64,000 nucleotides of DNA from contig NW_023365803.1 of the NCBI RefSeq assembly GCF_000003815.2, forward strand, positions 90,218 through 154,217. The letters are read 5' to 3'. Positions 23,738-37,500 of this stretch are shown in pieces (position 1 is the stretch's first letter; every line of letters begins with the position of its first letter). The position numbers and the translations under genes are program-made. Under the pieces are notes generated by a model. It was not told the origin of the DNA and made no database searches. It worked only from the letters and a program-made list of their open reading frames with translations. The stretch comes from Branchiostoma floridae (taxonomy: Eukaryota; Chordata; Leptocardii; Amphioxiformes; Branchiostomatidae).

Positions 23738-24048
23738 GCCGTACGTGCAATTTGTCCGTACGTTTTTTGTGGAGGCCATGTCCGCCACGTATTCCTGAAA
23801 ACGTTCAGTCTGTACATGGCAGGTGCGTCGCCCGTACTGGCACGTACGGAGGGCGAATCCGCAGCCCGGAAGCAGAGAAAGTTCTGCATGCACTTAAATT
23901 TCTACGGCGTGTCTGCGTGCTCCCAAATCCGTGGGAATCGTCACGTGTTCGTACGGAGACGGTACTTACCACTTACGGTTACCAAAAGATCCACGCCAGT
24001 TTTGGCACGTAGAAAGCACGCACTTGCAAGTGCGGCGGGTTGTGCCCC
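23726..24048 (+). mobile_element. MITE, GGGGCACAACCCGCCGTACG family, copy 2 with both ends
   Basis: Left end GGGGCACAACCCGCCGTACG and right end GCGGCGGGTTGTGCCCC are terminal inverted repeats. Many CGTACG motifs occur inside. The duplicated left end (23667-23737) suggests a second partial terminus. No target duplication is clear. Confidence 0.75.
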
Positions 24049-24702
24049 TAGCTGTTCATTTCGACCGCTTTTGCCCGGTCGCCGGGTGGCCGTCTTGGTC
24101 AGGTTTGACTCTAATGTTATTACTGATTATAACTAACTGCAATGATACAACAAGTCGGAGACGCTTAAATTACAAGTTAGGCACAGTATATGCTGGAAGC
24201 TGGACTTTGAATTTTGTTATATCAATGACTTGCCTTCCAACATAAATAGTATAATCACGGTGGTCAAATACGGGCTCAAAACCTCCCATGTCTAGCCGAA
24301 TTCGAACCTTCTTCCATGATGTTCCATCTGACGTAATTCGAACCGAACCCGTGTTCTATTTAGGTCATCTGCGGTCATTGTAGGTAAAACCGTGCTTTCT
24401 GGCATTTTTCCCCCGACTAACTTGAATCAGGCGAAAAATATAGTTTTTAACCAATATAAACAATTTTCTGGACAGTACATCTATGCTTTCACTTTGTTTG
24501 GGACCTGTAATATGTAACGAAGCTATTGGCGTTTTTATTGGTGACCTTGAATATCATAAGCGTTGTTTACACCGGTATCAATTACACCCTCCCGCTCTCC
24601 GTGCGGCATGACATGCGTGTAAACATCGTTTAAGATCTCAACCAAGAAGAGTCCAACATAACTCATTGACGGCTCAAAATGACCGCAACGGTCTTCCCGA
24701 GA

Positions 24703-24842
24703 TTTCTGTTTTTGGGACTTTTGAAAAATTCCTTAGAATTTGAATTATTGGTAATTAAGTGCGAAAATTGCCATTTTTGCGCATATTTTTGACTGTAACT
24801 TTGATTAAAATTAAAAATTGAAAAATCCCAAAAACAGAAAGT
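24703..24842. repeat. Short inverted repeat
   Basis: TTTCTGTTTTTGGGACTTTT and its near reverse complement AAATCCCAAAAACAGAAAG are separated by about 90 AT-rich bases. Confidence 0.7.
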
Positions 24843-25159
24843 TTCATTTGCCTCTCAGATGACGAAAAATATAAAAATCGAGAATTTGCCATGGCACTTG
24901 CGGCCCATCTTATCAAGAGTATGGTCAAATTGAAGGCCTTCCTTGAAACAGAAAACAATCGTCTTTGGAAGCAAAATCGAAACAAAACAACAATCTCAAT
25001 TCAAACGGGAAGATTCAAACTATCTAAAATTGCGAATTTAATCTTATTTTGAATACATTTTCCTTGTCATAACATCTTGTTTATTTTGAAATATTTTACG
25101 GTTAGCGAATAGTAGGCCTCTTGTAACCCGATACTCTGTCGAACTCGCATAGCAACGGG

Positions 25160-25750
25160 AAAGAATACCCTAGCAACCGACCGCCGTGAATGGCCCTGTA
25201 TGCCGATGATTCCAAATGTTTTAGACAAATATCGTCACTCACTGACAGTATCTCACTCCAACTTGACATTGACAATATGAACAAGTGGTGTAACAAGTTG
25301 CTGAAATTTAATACAGACAAGTGTAAAGTACTTACAATTTGTAGATCCAAAGCGCCAATTCACTATATATACAAAATAGTGGGCCATGTCCTTAAACATG
25401 TGACAGAGTTCTGTGACCTTGGCCTAACTGTATCTCGAGTATTACTAGTATCTTGGAAGAGCTACGTACACGTCTCAAGGGCAAATTCCACTTTGGTTTT
25501 ATCAAAAGGTCAGTAGGGTATCATTCTCCTGTCAAAGTAAAGAGAACTCTGTATGTCACTCTGGAAAAAGTTCAAAGACGGGCTACAGAGAGAAACCAAT
25601 AATTTGTTCCTTTTACCTTTGTCATTTCCCAGAGAAAGATTAGACTTACTGTTTCTTTGTAGATGCTTATCAGGCTTATATGATACTGACAACGACTGTT
25701 TCATCAAGTTTCCACATGTATCGCTCTCAGTTCAAGCTGCACAACTTTAA
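25160..25750 (+). pseudogene. Non-LTR reverse transcriptase fragment with YADD motif
   Basis: The frame from 25190 encodes ALYADDSKCFRQISS, with the catalytic YADD box, then NMNKWCNKLLKFNTDKCKV and CDLGLTVS, the usual order after the box. Downstream, pieces such as LEKVQRRATERNQ (25560-25600) are in another frame and cut by a stop. Both the N-terminal palm and a continuous C-terminus are missing, so it is a decayed fragment. It is not the same copy as 21922-22812. Confidence 0.75.
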
Positions 25751-25995
25751 CTTTTAAAAACGCTTACTTTCACAATAAGTAATTCACAGTCTAGGAAGTG
25801 ATGCCGGAAAATTTGGGTTGCACCTGAACGCGAATTGAAACCAAACTAACGGCATACAAAGCTTGTCCAAAGCAAAGTAAGTAAGTGATGTCATTGGCAC
25901 CTGTAGGATCCTGTAGGTATACTGATGTGCAGGGTAGTGGTTTTTCAGTCACTTCCCAAAGTACCTGTTCACTCTCTTTTCAGCTTCCAACACTC

Positions 25996-26283
25996 TCATG
26001 ACATGGGCCAGACTTTATGAGTAGTTCTAGTAATACAGGCTGGTATCATCATACTTGATGTTTCTGGCAGTTCACTGTTTTCAATAACCTTTAGCCGAGC
26101 CTTTTGCGCCCATTGTTTGAATTGTTCCATGCTACTCTTTTCGCTCAACAGCTGTTCCACTATTGCTGTGATTCTTTCCCGTTGAACTTTCAGTATGAGC
26201 TCATTCACCCTCCTTATACCCGATGACTGAAGGAGCCTATATAATCTTCTTATCATAACAAACTTTCGTACTTTAACTTCATG
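25996..26283 (-). CDS. Possible last exon of an unrecognised gene, or a retro-derived relic
   Basis: On the minus strand an acceptor-like TTGGTTAG precedes an open frame that starts HEVKVRKFVMIRRL and runs about 96 codons to TGA at 25996. The first 70 residues are rich in charged and hydrophobic residues in helical spacing (LILKVQRERITAIVEQLLSE). The end is less structured. I do not recognise the family. No upstream exon with matching phase was found, so it may be a chance frame. Confidence 0.25.
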   Translation of the reverse strand, partial: HEVKVRKFVMIRRLYRLLQSSGIRRVNELILKVQRERITAIVEQLLSEKSSMEQFKQWAQKARLKVIENSELPETSSMMIPACITRTTHKVWPMS

Positions 26284-26401
26284 CTAACCAAGTTGGCCCA
26301 AACTCATTTGTTCATACATTGTATGTCGCGCTGACTACAGCTGTTGTCATAACTGTCAACTCGTCCAGGCAGATTTCAGGGATTGCTCAGTTGGTCTTTG
26401 A

Positions 26402-26660
26402 CCCTGATGGGTTTGTGTAGTGTAACGGTAGAGCGTTTGGCCCGGGATGCTGTCTTGCCGATCTTGGGCCTTTGGAAAATGACCTTTACACGACTTTTCT
26501 GATACTACTCTGATAAAATTGAGTACCTAGCTTACATGTTGGTTAGGACCGTCCCTCGGATAGGACGTTAAATGGAGGTCCCGTGTTTGATTTGAGAGCC
26601 ACTCCTCGAGCACGTAAAAGTTCCAGCCACACACTCTTAGCGAAAAAAAATAGGGGCCAT
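26402..26660 (+). mobile_element. tRNA-derived SINE
   Basis: An A-box-like TAGTGTAACGGTAGAGCG lies near the start. The body carries GGATAGGACGTTAAATGGAGG, CCCGTGTTT and CGAGCACGTAAAAG, resembling a conserved SINE domain shared by distant animals, and the element ends in an A-rich run at 26644. A truncated inverted relative lies at 39166-39225. Confidence 0.6.
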
Positions 26661-26751
26661 TCTCGGTTCGTAGTGGATCAAACCTTAATACAGTTGTTAT
26701 ATAGGCTACATAATTTTGAGCAAGTTGAAGATGGTACTGCGCAGTAGTATC

Positions 26752-26831
26752 GAGGGGACAAGAAGTGTGACATTCGAACCGCTGTCCTCAAGGTTCAGAG
26801 ACACACCTTACCGATTGCGCCACACGACCCC
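26752..26831 (-). mobile_element. tRNA-like sequence (SINE head or tRNA pseudogene)
   Basis: The minus strand has an A box TGGCGCAATCGG (26811-26822) and a B box GGTTCGAATGTC (26769-26780) at about tRNA spacing. The middle does not fold into a convincing anticodon arm, so a functional tRNA is unlikely. Confidence 0.5.
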
Positions 26832-26899
26832 ACGCTGCACTGACATAGCATGTAATAATGCTTTTGAAGACTTTGACATGGAGATAATCCTCAGTCGAT

Positions 26900-28360
26900 T
26901 CAATAGGAGCGAAGTACTATTCGGATTGTACCCAGGCTAATTTCTATAGGACTATTTTGCTTATAATGCTATGTATGCTTTATTACTGGTCCATGTAGGG
27001 TTTGTATAGGTACGACCTTGTCTCAATTATGAACTTAGGCATGACAGCACAACAGACTAGAGTGGGTCCAAGCCAATGCCTGTTCAATAATATTGGGGCA
27101 TCTGTAGAAAGACTATAGTTCAGCATTCCAGACATGTGGGCTAACCCCTGCATGTTTGACAGGTAACTGCTAATCTCCAAGCAGATCCTACAATGGCATA
27201 AGATATCACCAGGAGATAGTCAGCCAAGAGGTAGACATTTGCCATAGCGAAACATACTCCTAAGCCGGCTTCACTCCTCTGCCATCTTTTGATACAATCT
27301 AATGCTATCGTAGGTAGATTAAGTAACTGCTTGGGGATTAAGTAACTGCCTTAAGTTTGCTCAATACCGGCTCAAGTCCAGGACAGTAAACTGGCTACCG
27401 CCAAGCAGGGGTGAGGCACACGGAAGTGCACTTAGAAGCTCAGTCATCTAATTCAAATCATGCTTCAGAGCACAATCGTGTCGTTCTTTTGTTTGTAAAT
27501 TGTGCTTCATGTATTAAGTTAACTGATATTAGTAACGTTATGTATTTTAGTACACTGCAATTCAGCCATAAGGAACCGTTGATGTTTCTTGTGTTATGTA
27601 CCAAATAAACCAGTTCATTGTGTCTTCATAGGTTTCAGGAACATTCATGATCTTTGTAAAAAGAGGATGGTATATTAACATAAATGTTGTGTAATGACGA
27701 GTACTATTGAGACATCACATATAAATAAAGACACACACAACTTCAGAATAGACCCTTTTAAACTTTATGGTATAAACGTTGTCCTTTGAAGAACTACTGT
27801 GGTGCTGGCTCTTAATCTATGGAATGAGAACTGGTTCACGATATTCATCATTTGAAACATTCTCTTTTGCAAAGGAGAACAATGTTGAAAATTGTAAACC
27901 AGTCGTAAAACACTGCCGATGGAACTCTGCAAAGGAGGATACTGTTATGGTTTCTCCTCTGCATAAACAAGATACTCAGACTACAAATTCTAGAAACAAA
28001 AAATACAAACTCTTTGATAAATACAACGCACAACAGGTGCTGAAATATAACAAGAACAGTTCTCTTCCCATCCAAAAATTCCTCTTCCCATGGAAAAACA
28101 TTGTTTTCAAATACAGCTAACATCAATTCTCATAATTCCATCAAGTGTCATAATACAGCCATTCAAAAAATGGTCTTCTAAAGATTGTCTAGAATACCTA
28201 AAATCTGCACTGTATTGACCTGAGTATTACTGATGCTAAATCTTTAAATCACTTTGAATTCATTGAACTACTTTTTATCATGTGGTGGTATTATGGTACC
28301 CGGTGGTATTAAGAGAGTTACTTTTATAACAGGAAAATAAGTGCTTGACATAGTTATCCA
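26900..28360. other. Stretch without a recognised gene, downstream of the RING-TRAF gene
   Basis: It contains a dispersed-repeat fragment at 27146-27245 (CTCCAAGCAGATC, GGCATAAGA) related to 46458-46550, and an AATAAA at about 27603 on the plus strand. A 113-codon plus frame at 27779-28120 is antisense to the likely 3' region of the neighbouring gene and has no domain. Confidence 0.5.
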
Positions 28361-28362
28361 TG

Positions 28363-28368
28363 TTTATT
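28363..28368 (-). promoter_or_regulatory. Possible polyadenylation signal AATAAA
   Basis: TTTATT on the plus strand, 26 bases past the stop codon of the RING-TRAF gene. It would give a very short 3' UTR, so a more distal signal may be used. Confidence 0.35.
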
Positions 28369-28393
28369 GGACAGGTATTCTTTCAATTACAGG

Positions 28394-28556
28394 CTAAAGA
28401 AGCTGTATGACCATGTTGACGGTCAGACTGGACGCCTGGTCCTCCTGGTCCATTTCTTCGTCCATCAGCGCATTCTCCCATCCTTTTATCTCACCCTTTT
28501 CCATAAACATATTCCCAGTGAGGTTCTTTGTGATGTTCCTGTATGTAAGCTTAATT
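28394..28556 (-). CDS. MATH-like terminal exon
   Basis: Encodes RIKLTYRNITKNLTGNMF, EIKGWENALMDEEM and SSLTVNMVIQLL, then TAG at 28394-28396. It fits the last strands of a MATH fold. Confidence 0.85.
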
Positions 28557-31500
28557 CTGTAAGAACAGAGAAATAACAGTGTCAACAAATGGGTTCATGA
28601 TTTATTGACAAACATATTTCATAATATTTTTTACTCTATATTATTTTCTTATAATATTCAACAATTTTGGCTACATGATATCAAGACCTTCATTGTTACT
28701 TAGGGAGTCATTTGTGCGACGTCCATAATTTCAGGGTTAAAAGGACAGCTTTATCATATGATTATTGACCATCATACAACACAAAAATGATGTAAGCAAT
28801 CTTCAGTCATTGAGTCATCGCCATACAAATGTTTTGCAATGAGACATAAATAATTTGAATAACAGAACATGCAAAGCTAAGGTATTACATTTTTTTTAAT
28901 AATCATTTCTATTTGTGAGAGGTATATATGTACATTAGGGTCAGCTGCAGGTAAAGAAAATTCAGGTCCGGTTCAGGTCCAGAGCATCTGGTCCGGGTCC
29001 GGACCTTAACCTAGACCTGACTGTCTGTGAAACATGGGGCAATACTCAAAACAATGGTCCATTTCATTAAAAAGGATTCTGTTTGGTGGAATATCGCACT
29101 ACCACTGGTGTTAAAAATCAAACAGCTCTAACTGGCTTTGTACATTTGACTGAACAAACTTGGTAGGAATGATTATTAATGCTAGTCTACCTCCCTTTTG
29201 TCAGTTTCTTGGGTCAGTAAGCCCCAAAATGTGTGGAGGTCTCCAAATGTAATGTGTTCTTTCTATAATCTGTCCAACCTCTGAACCACTAATTTTTTTC
29301 CGATTCAAGGGGAAAAAACTGCTTTTGTACCCTAAAGAAAGTACAGTGTTTTTTTATTATGCTAATAGCTTTTGATATAACATCTGATAGATATGGTCAT
29401 AAAAGTACATTTCATGAACATAAAACATACCTTATGGCAACAATTGTGGGTTCCCCTCTGATCATCTCTGCATATAGTCCAAGATTTCTTCTATTTTTTC
29501 TGTCGGTTGGTAGGATCAAGAGGGACCACTGGTGGTGTGGAGTGTGGAGTGGGTCACTCTTTGATGTCACAGTGGCATCCGTTACAGTCCATGTGAAGCC
29601 GTGTGCAGCTCCATAAACCTGCATAGTCTTGTTAGGCTCCATCATCACCTAAAGCAATTTGAAAGCACATGCTGTTGCTGGGTGTAATACTAATGTATCC
29701 GGAAGAAAATAAAACGTAAGAAAGTAAATGACAATAAGATTATCAATAAATGCATGTTTCATAATATTCAGTTCCATTTCCTTTTTATGCTTCATAATCT
29801 GCTATGATGTGCATTTCAAAATTACACTTTTTGCTCAACTCTTAATACAAGGTTTTTACCAACAAGCAACACAGATTAATGACAAGCTTTGAAACCTGTC
29901 AGCAAAATTAATTGCAAGATATCTTTGCCATAACAAAAAATGAAATCTATTTTCAATGGTACCGGTATTGCATCATAGACAACCAAGAACTATGTTTGTG
30001 AATGAGTGGCTGTTAACACACATACTTTGGGAGTAGATCTTTATAATGATTGATTTGAAGTGGGTTGTATCAGTACACAAGGGGTGGGTACCAGTACAGA
30101 GATTTCATGTACAAGTACATTACAGGTCCATAAGAACAGGTCCAGGCGATACTCAAAGGTGCCACACGCGTGAACGCCCCCGATATTATCTGTTCATTTT
30201 TGCATAAGTCCAACATCAAGTTCACAGGTTTTTTTTGTCATGTCTGTTTATTCTTGATCAATCCAAAAAGAAGAAAAAAATGTTTTCTACTGGTACACAG
30301 TACCCATCCCTAAAGTCTACTTAGATTACACACACAAAAAAATGAACAACACACCTTCATGAGTAGATGCGTGTGTTGAGTTCCTTTCTCCTCCTTGTGG
30401 GAGGCTAGGTCACTGACCATCTCCATGCACCCTGGCAGAGGGCATGTCCGAACGTAATTCGGACATGTCAGCACATGCTGTACTACATATTGCCTGTCAT
30501 GTTAAAAATAGAAATAGATATTTTTTAATTCTTGGCATTTTGTTTCATAGTTACTGAAATATGTGCAGTCAATATTGTTTTACACTGTATTACAGTTAGA
30601 GTTACAATGGCATTCTTAAGTATTGTCTGTGGCTACAATCATGCATGGTTTTTAAACACACTACGCATTTAAGAAAAATACAAGCGCAATACAAACATGA
30701 TTTGTGACACCATATGCAAAATGCATTCCCATATGCAAAATGCATTCCATATCATTTTCATGTATTTCAAATTAATCAGAATTTGCCTTGTCAATGTGTG
30801 CGGCAGAGTAATGTGGAAGATAACAGTAAAGCCAACCAGTATTCAAGTCAATTACCAGTATCATCAATCAAATGTATATAATCTTTATTGCAAATTCATG
30901 CCTGAGGGCTAATTGCAGACAAAGTAAAGTAGTGGTATACATAATTGTATACTTAACAGAGAAGGAAAATCATATCTTTTGATAAGTCAAAAGAGAAATA
31001 ACGTCTAATCTGACTTCTTTTCCGCAGGCAGTGGGAGATGATATGTCGAACATTTTCATATATAAAGGGGTTGGATGACTTAAGCAAGAAGATTGTTTTT
31101 GTTGGTCGGTAAGGTGAGAAAAGCTTGGGAAAGATTTGCAGATTTCAAGGAAAAGTTTGTTTCTTTCGCAATTGTAATGTGAACATATAAAATAAAGTTC
31201 ATCTTCCACTGCTTTCCCTGAACAGTATTTACATATTCTCTCGTCAACGGACAGTTTTTGTACCTGCCCCTCTCAATTTCTAGTGAATGAGCACCTATCC
31301 TCATTTTACATAAAGTGGGTCTTAGCTCAAAAAACAAGTAACTCTTTCTCCATACTGTACTCTGATTTTAACCATTCTGCTGAAAGAGGGAAACAGAACA
31401 TACCAAGAAAACAATATTTCAGTTCATGTAAATGGTAACTGGCAACTGGCATGAATTCAATTGCTCATTCTAGATTATGTATGCTATACAGGCAATTAAA

Positions 31501-34500
31501 GAGAAACATGTAACTCACCTCAGGACTATCTTTCCACACTTCAGAGGGCATTGCACCCTGGTAGACCCACACAGGAACTTTTTGTGCATTGGGACTTCCC
31601 CCCTCTCCATTGATCTGCCACATGTCCTACACTGCTCAGGGACCTTTGGGCAGGAGGTTTTGATGTGTTCCTCAAGGTCCTTCCTTTGCATTACATCACT
31701 GCAATGTTCGCAGTGTATCTGAAATTTTGAAAATATACATTAATCGTTGGGAGCCAAGTACAAGGGTATTCATAAAGACCAGGGCTCATAATACTGGGTC
31801 ACTACTGAACAGAAAGATAAACATCATCTAGGGTGTTTTCCTGTGGAGTGTGGATATAACATGGCAGATTAATGGACTCCAAATATTGAATACATATGAT
31901 TCATATAAAAATTAAACTTTATGTCAAAGATATCAAGACTTTAATTGGACAGTTTTGCCAATGTTGATCTTTATGAAATCTTTATGAAATGATTATGTCA
32001 AAACACACACTGCACAGGCAGACTGTGTGTTCACTACTGTTGAGGGCCATACTAGCTGCTGCTCTGCCCTACTACCCTTTGACCGAATGATACCAGTACC
32101 CCTGTTGGGTTTGTTGGATGATAAAGAAGAAAGAAGAATATGTACATTCACAATTAAATATACTGAGACCTCTTAACTTCATCATAATCATAATTTGCTA
32201 TCATGTAAACATTGCACTGGACAGTCAATCATGGGAGCATTCATGTATAAAATGTAAAATCAGAAGTTGACAAAACACTCAATGAACATGAGAAATCTAA
32301 GACCTCACCATCTTATAGTCACAGCCCCAGTCATGGGCTGCCATGCTGCCATATGGCCCAACCCAGTTACACATGGATCCAGAAGGACTCTTTTCTGTGA
32401 TGAAAATATACAACTGTATATGTCAAGGTATCTTGAAAGAGTCACATAATGGTAAGTTAAAGTGTTCTGTTTCTCGAGATAATGATTTGGTAACTTCATC
32501 TGGAAAATCACCTTTTTGGCAGTGTGTTTCCAGATAGAAGTAGGTACATTGGTAACCTTCCAAACTGCATATTCCACTTGCAAATTAAAATTGATCCCTG
32601 ACCATCATACTCATGCTTACAAGCAAACTTTTTGATGAAACACATACTAATTAGTACGGGTTCAAGCTTAGCAAAATATTTCTTATGAGTGCCTAGTGGT
32701 GCGTACCTAAAGCCCGGACTTGGAATTGGACCTAAAAATGTTTAGGTCCAAGTCCAAAAAAAACCTAAATGTCCGGACTCAAGTCCGGACTTGCGAAAAG
32801 CTATCTGTCACTTATATTCCCTTTTCTTGTTCTAAACCATCTAAAACCTTCCATAGACAGTGAAATTTGCACTTGAAAAAGCCAAAAACATCTTGTGTTA
32901 ACACTGGCTGTATATAATTTGCATGTATTTTGCACATTGCATTTCAGTTCATGCTAACATGCAATTTTATATGCACCATCCTCCCTCCCCCTCAAAAAAG
33001 AAAACTTTCTAGCGCACATAATACGCAATGATGGGTTCAGAACCTGAATATGAGTTTAGGTACGCACCACTATATAGAGTGCCCCACTTGAAGTTTGTCC
33101 ACTGGTGGTTTGAGTGGATCGATAGATAATATGGTACACCTGGCTGTTATTCTTTTGGAGGGTTGTTAATGTTATGCAACTTCCTGTCTTGTGCAAGTTA
33201 CATAAGGGGTTCTCAAAAATATCATAAGCAGAACCAGAAAACTCTCATTTTGAGTAAAGTATACATCTAAGTTTATTAAAGAGCTTTGTTCTATAGTGTA
33301 TGTATACTGGAGCTTCAAAAGAAAGCATGCCAAGTAGGGTTGGGTATAATTACCATATACAAAACTGGAATTTCTTACTGGACATGTCCAAATACCGGCC
33401 CTGTCAAAAATCAGTGGACTGGGCTTTGGACCGATTAGAAAATGAACATATTATATTGGCAGGCATTCACCCGTTTTGTGTCTTACAGGTCCAAAGAAAA
33501 TGACAAGAGTGAAGTAAAATAGAGGTCATACTCAGTGTTACCATTAGCTTATACTCACAAAATCATGATGTCCATCAAAATACTTTGATACTCTCGTTGA
33601 TACTTTGATATCCTCTGGACCTGAATTGGACTTGGATTTTCTTTACCGGTAACTAACGCTAATGCCAAGTTTGAAATGCACAATTCTTTGGTTTGTATTA
33701 GTTAGATCTACACAGTCAAACCTGTATTAGCGGCCACCGTTTTATAGCAGCCATAGTGGCCACTTTTTTGTCGGTACCTTGGATTTGTAATTATTGAGAA
33801 ATAGGCTTAGCAGCCACCTGTCCAACGCGGCCACAGTCACACGATTTCCGGTCTTGTTGATACCGAAACACTGCCTGTTGTAACCATACTTCAGCCTTAT
33901 GTCACCCTGTTCCAAGTTTGAAATTATAGTTTGCGAGGATTTGGAGTTCCTGACAGGGTCATCTTGGCGGTAGCAGAAGGTATGCATGCCCTGAGCATTT
34001 AAGTGCAAGTCTTTGTTGGTGAATTTACCGAGCGAGACCACGTTACTTGGTGAGAAAGATTAGTGGGAACTATCATGTGTAGCTTGCTCATGGTCAATTG
34101 ATCAACATTTTCTCTATAGTGGCCACTTGTCTATAGTGGCCATATTTCAACAGTCCCTTGAGTGGCCGCTATAGACAGGTTTGACTGTAGTGTAGTACAA
34201 TTTTTCATACTGAAAGTGGCAAAAATCTGAAAGTTGCAAAATCAGTCAAAGTGCAACATTCTAGAATATCCTGATTTTGAAAAAGCTGTCCAACATCTGC
34301 CTGGAGAGTTAGACTGTATAGGCAACATTGCTTTGTATACACCAATAGCAGAATTAACCATATATTGTACGTGCATGCATGCACACACCAATGCAATTTT
34401 CTATCGGGGAATGAAATTGTTAGACTAGTTAAATAATACAGTGGTTACATACCTCCATTCCTGCACATTGCATCAGCATTGTCAATGAGGTTTCTGACAC

Positions 34501-37500
34501 TCAATGGCACAGTAAGACTGTTCACGTCCCTAATGACTGCTCTACATTGGGGGCATGCTTTACGAATCTTGATCCATTGACAGATGCAGTTCATGCAAAA
34601 CTGGTGGCCTCCTTGGCACATCCGGGGGTTTCTCAACACAAGCTTGCTGTATTGTAAACAAATAAATTAGATTAAATGTAACAAATGTTGTTAAAATTGT
34701 GGGGTGATTGATTAAAAATAGCTGGGCTGTCTACCTAGGCCATCTAGGCTGTCAGGCTACTTAGATCCCCCCATTCATATCCCCACCATATGGCACTCAG
34801 CCAAAATAGCTGATTGAGAGGCATAGTAATTGCTAATCTCTGCCAGTGAGCTGAGGTTGGCCTGTCCACCACTGGCTGGACCCTTGGGGAATGTGTCTGG
34901 GAGGCCTTCCTTGCAGCAAAAAAGAACACAAGTACCAGCACTGTGTCTTTGTGCATGTGTGTGTGTACATGTATGTATCATTGTATGTGTATGTATGTGT
35001 GTGTTTGTGTATGTGTAAGAATGGGCTTGCCAGCAACAGAAATTTGTTTCTTTATTGAAAATCTATCTTCTAGAACAGAAACTTTCTCAGCTTGTGCAAC
35101 AAGAAGGACGAGCATAAATCACTGTAAAGCTAAACTTGTCCTGACCAAGGGGGGTATGATTACACATACCTCTTTGTTCTCTTTACCAGTAGGCCATGTT
35201 GACATATACAATCTCGGTAGTCACATTAGCCTTCTTGAGGCTGTGGATTGTTATCCACTGTACAAGTTTTGTGTCCAGGACAGAGCCCAATCCTCTCCTT
35301 CCACTGTCAATAATCTCTCCAACCCCCTTGGATGGAGTGGGGTGGGGAAAGTATTGTAAACAGCACAGATTTTGTGACTTGTCAAAGTTTTTGTATCCAG
35401 GACCTCTGTTTTCTAGGTCAAACACCCTAAAGCATTTACCCAACACAGTACTAGTAATTGTGTTCCTGACACCTGCAAGGAAGGCCTTCCAGACACATTC
35501 CTGAAGGGCCCTGGCCAGTAGTGGACAGGCCAGCCTCAGGTCACTGGCAGAGTTGCCATCAGCTGTTTTGACTGAGTGCCAAATGATGGGGCTATAAATG
35601 GGGGATCTAAGTAGCCTGACGTGATAGCCAGGCGCAGCTGGTAGACAGGCCAGCTAGACAGCCCACGTAGACAGCCAAGCTCTTTCATCAAATCCAATTG
35701 TGGGAATAGTGTGCAAACATCTTTTAACACATGTTTCCGTGGATAGGCATGCATGCCAGTGTGCCTTTCACTTAATATGGATACAATCCATTCATGCATT
35801 CTCTAGTTATTCTGTTCATACATACATACATAAAAATGCTACCAAAATCATAACAGTGCATCCATGCTCAAAATTTAGGGACACAGCTCCAATTTTGAAT
35901 GTAAAATAAATGCAATGATCAATATTAAAATTGAAATTTAGCCCTGATTTTCAAATATAGCATAGATCTAGAGCATTGCCCACCCACCCCATGAAGATTG
36001 TCATGCCACACACATGATGACAAGATGTGACACAAACTGTGACCAATCAAAAGAGAGCTAAATAACATAATGAGTAACACTGCACTCACCATATACAACA
36101 CTGCAGTTCTGCAATCTGATTTTGGTCCTTGAATACGGATTGGCATATTCCAGCCTTCACTTCCTCTTCTGCAAACTACATAAAAACAAGTGATAAATAG
36201 AGGTTACTTCCTCTTCCTAATTTGAAGCATCTGCCATCATCATGTTGATCATCCTTCAATTCATTGTAAGGGAAATTTAATGGTGCGCTCCACTTACCTC
36301 TGCCTGAAAGTGCACAGGTGCCGACTTGTCCTAAACTAGTTGCCCGGTTGTGCTCAGGACTCCCCATGATTTACAGGGTTACATTAATTTAACCATTTTT
36401 GTTTACTTTCGCCTACTAGTATGTTACTATCCTACGTCACTATGATGAAAGCTCACACATTATATAAGATAAAAATTCGACATCTATTCCTCTTTTCACC
36501 TCTTAAGACATGAATCCTATATATACAACGTTTCATCTTGCAACGGGGCATAGTACGTTTGACACTGGGCTTCTACATTTTTTTAATGTGCGGGACGCTT
36601 CTCGCCGGTCCATGTGGGGAGCAAATTGACAGATATGTTACCCCTGATCACATACATGTAATTCTGTTGTTTCTTTATCCGCTTGGTTCGTCGGATGATG
36701 GTCATGTGTGCTCTTATTTTCTCTCTCTGTGCTTTATCTCAAGGGTTCTACTCTCAATGCTTTTTTCCAATTGGTCGGCAGTCAGCACACATTTGGCAGA
36801 TCATTTTTTTCACTTCTTTACACAGTAATACATTCTTCTGCAGTCACCTCACATGTGTGTGATCTCTGTTCACATGTATGTTATCATTTTCTTATCTTTG
36901 ATATAGTGATTATAGTCACTCTAAGGTGTCTTTGCTACATTTGGGAGCTACATGACTTGTACCCTGGGAGCCAGCTGGGATCGGGCAGCTATGACAGTTT
37001 ATTCGGTGGCTCATTAGACAGTCAGGCCCACCGATCTCCTATTTCTAAGTAGCATCCAGGGAGTTTAAGCCCCATTCCGTCCATCTGCCCTTATCCTTAT
37101 TATTCCATCATTGTTCATATATATCTAACTACATACGGTGAGATCCAAAACTATACCTTTCATTTATATTTCCTATTGTTACACCGGCAACTGGCAGTGG
37201 CACAAATCTCTAATGTTTATATAAATTTTTATAATGGTTCATTCCATACAGGGGTGACAGGGATGGCCATTGTTACTCTTTCTACTTGTGGATCTTTGCA
37301 GTCATCAGCTTCACCTTTTAAATTTTCAGCTTTGACTCCAGGCATTTTCTCCGGAAACACAAACTCCAAAACGTGATTCCTACCAAAAACAATACCTGCT
37401 TGTTTTTTCAAGCAGGTAACAATAATCACACATCCTCGCCTCAAATCCAGACTTTCCTAGACCCCCAATCTATTAAAATCCAAAGTCTGGATTCGGATAA

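Noticed and set aside
26752-26831. Functional tRNA gene
   Set aside because: A and B boxes are present but no convincing cloverleaf or anticodon arm could be folded.
27779-28120. 113-codon plus-strand frame
   Set aside because: Antisense to the likely 3' region of the RING-TRAF gene, low-information composition, no domain or splice support.
36176-36367. Alternative first exon starting MGSPEHNRAT on the minus strand
   Set aside because: The frame reads into the acceptor of the 36175-36090 exon without a reason to keep it coding; the 38683-38648 exon gives a clean phase-0 join instead.
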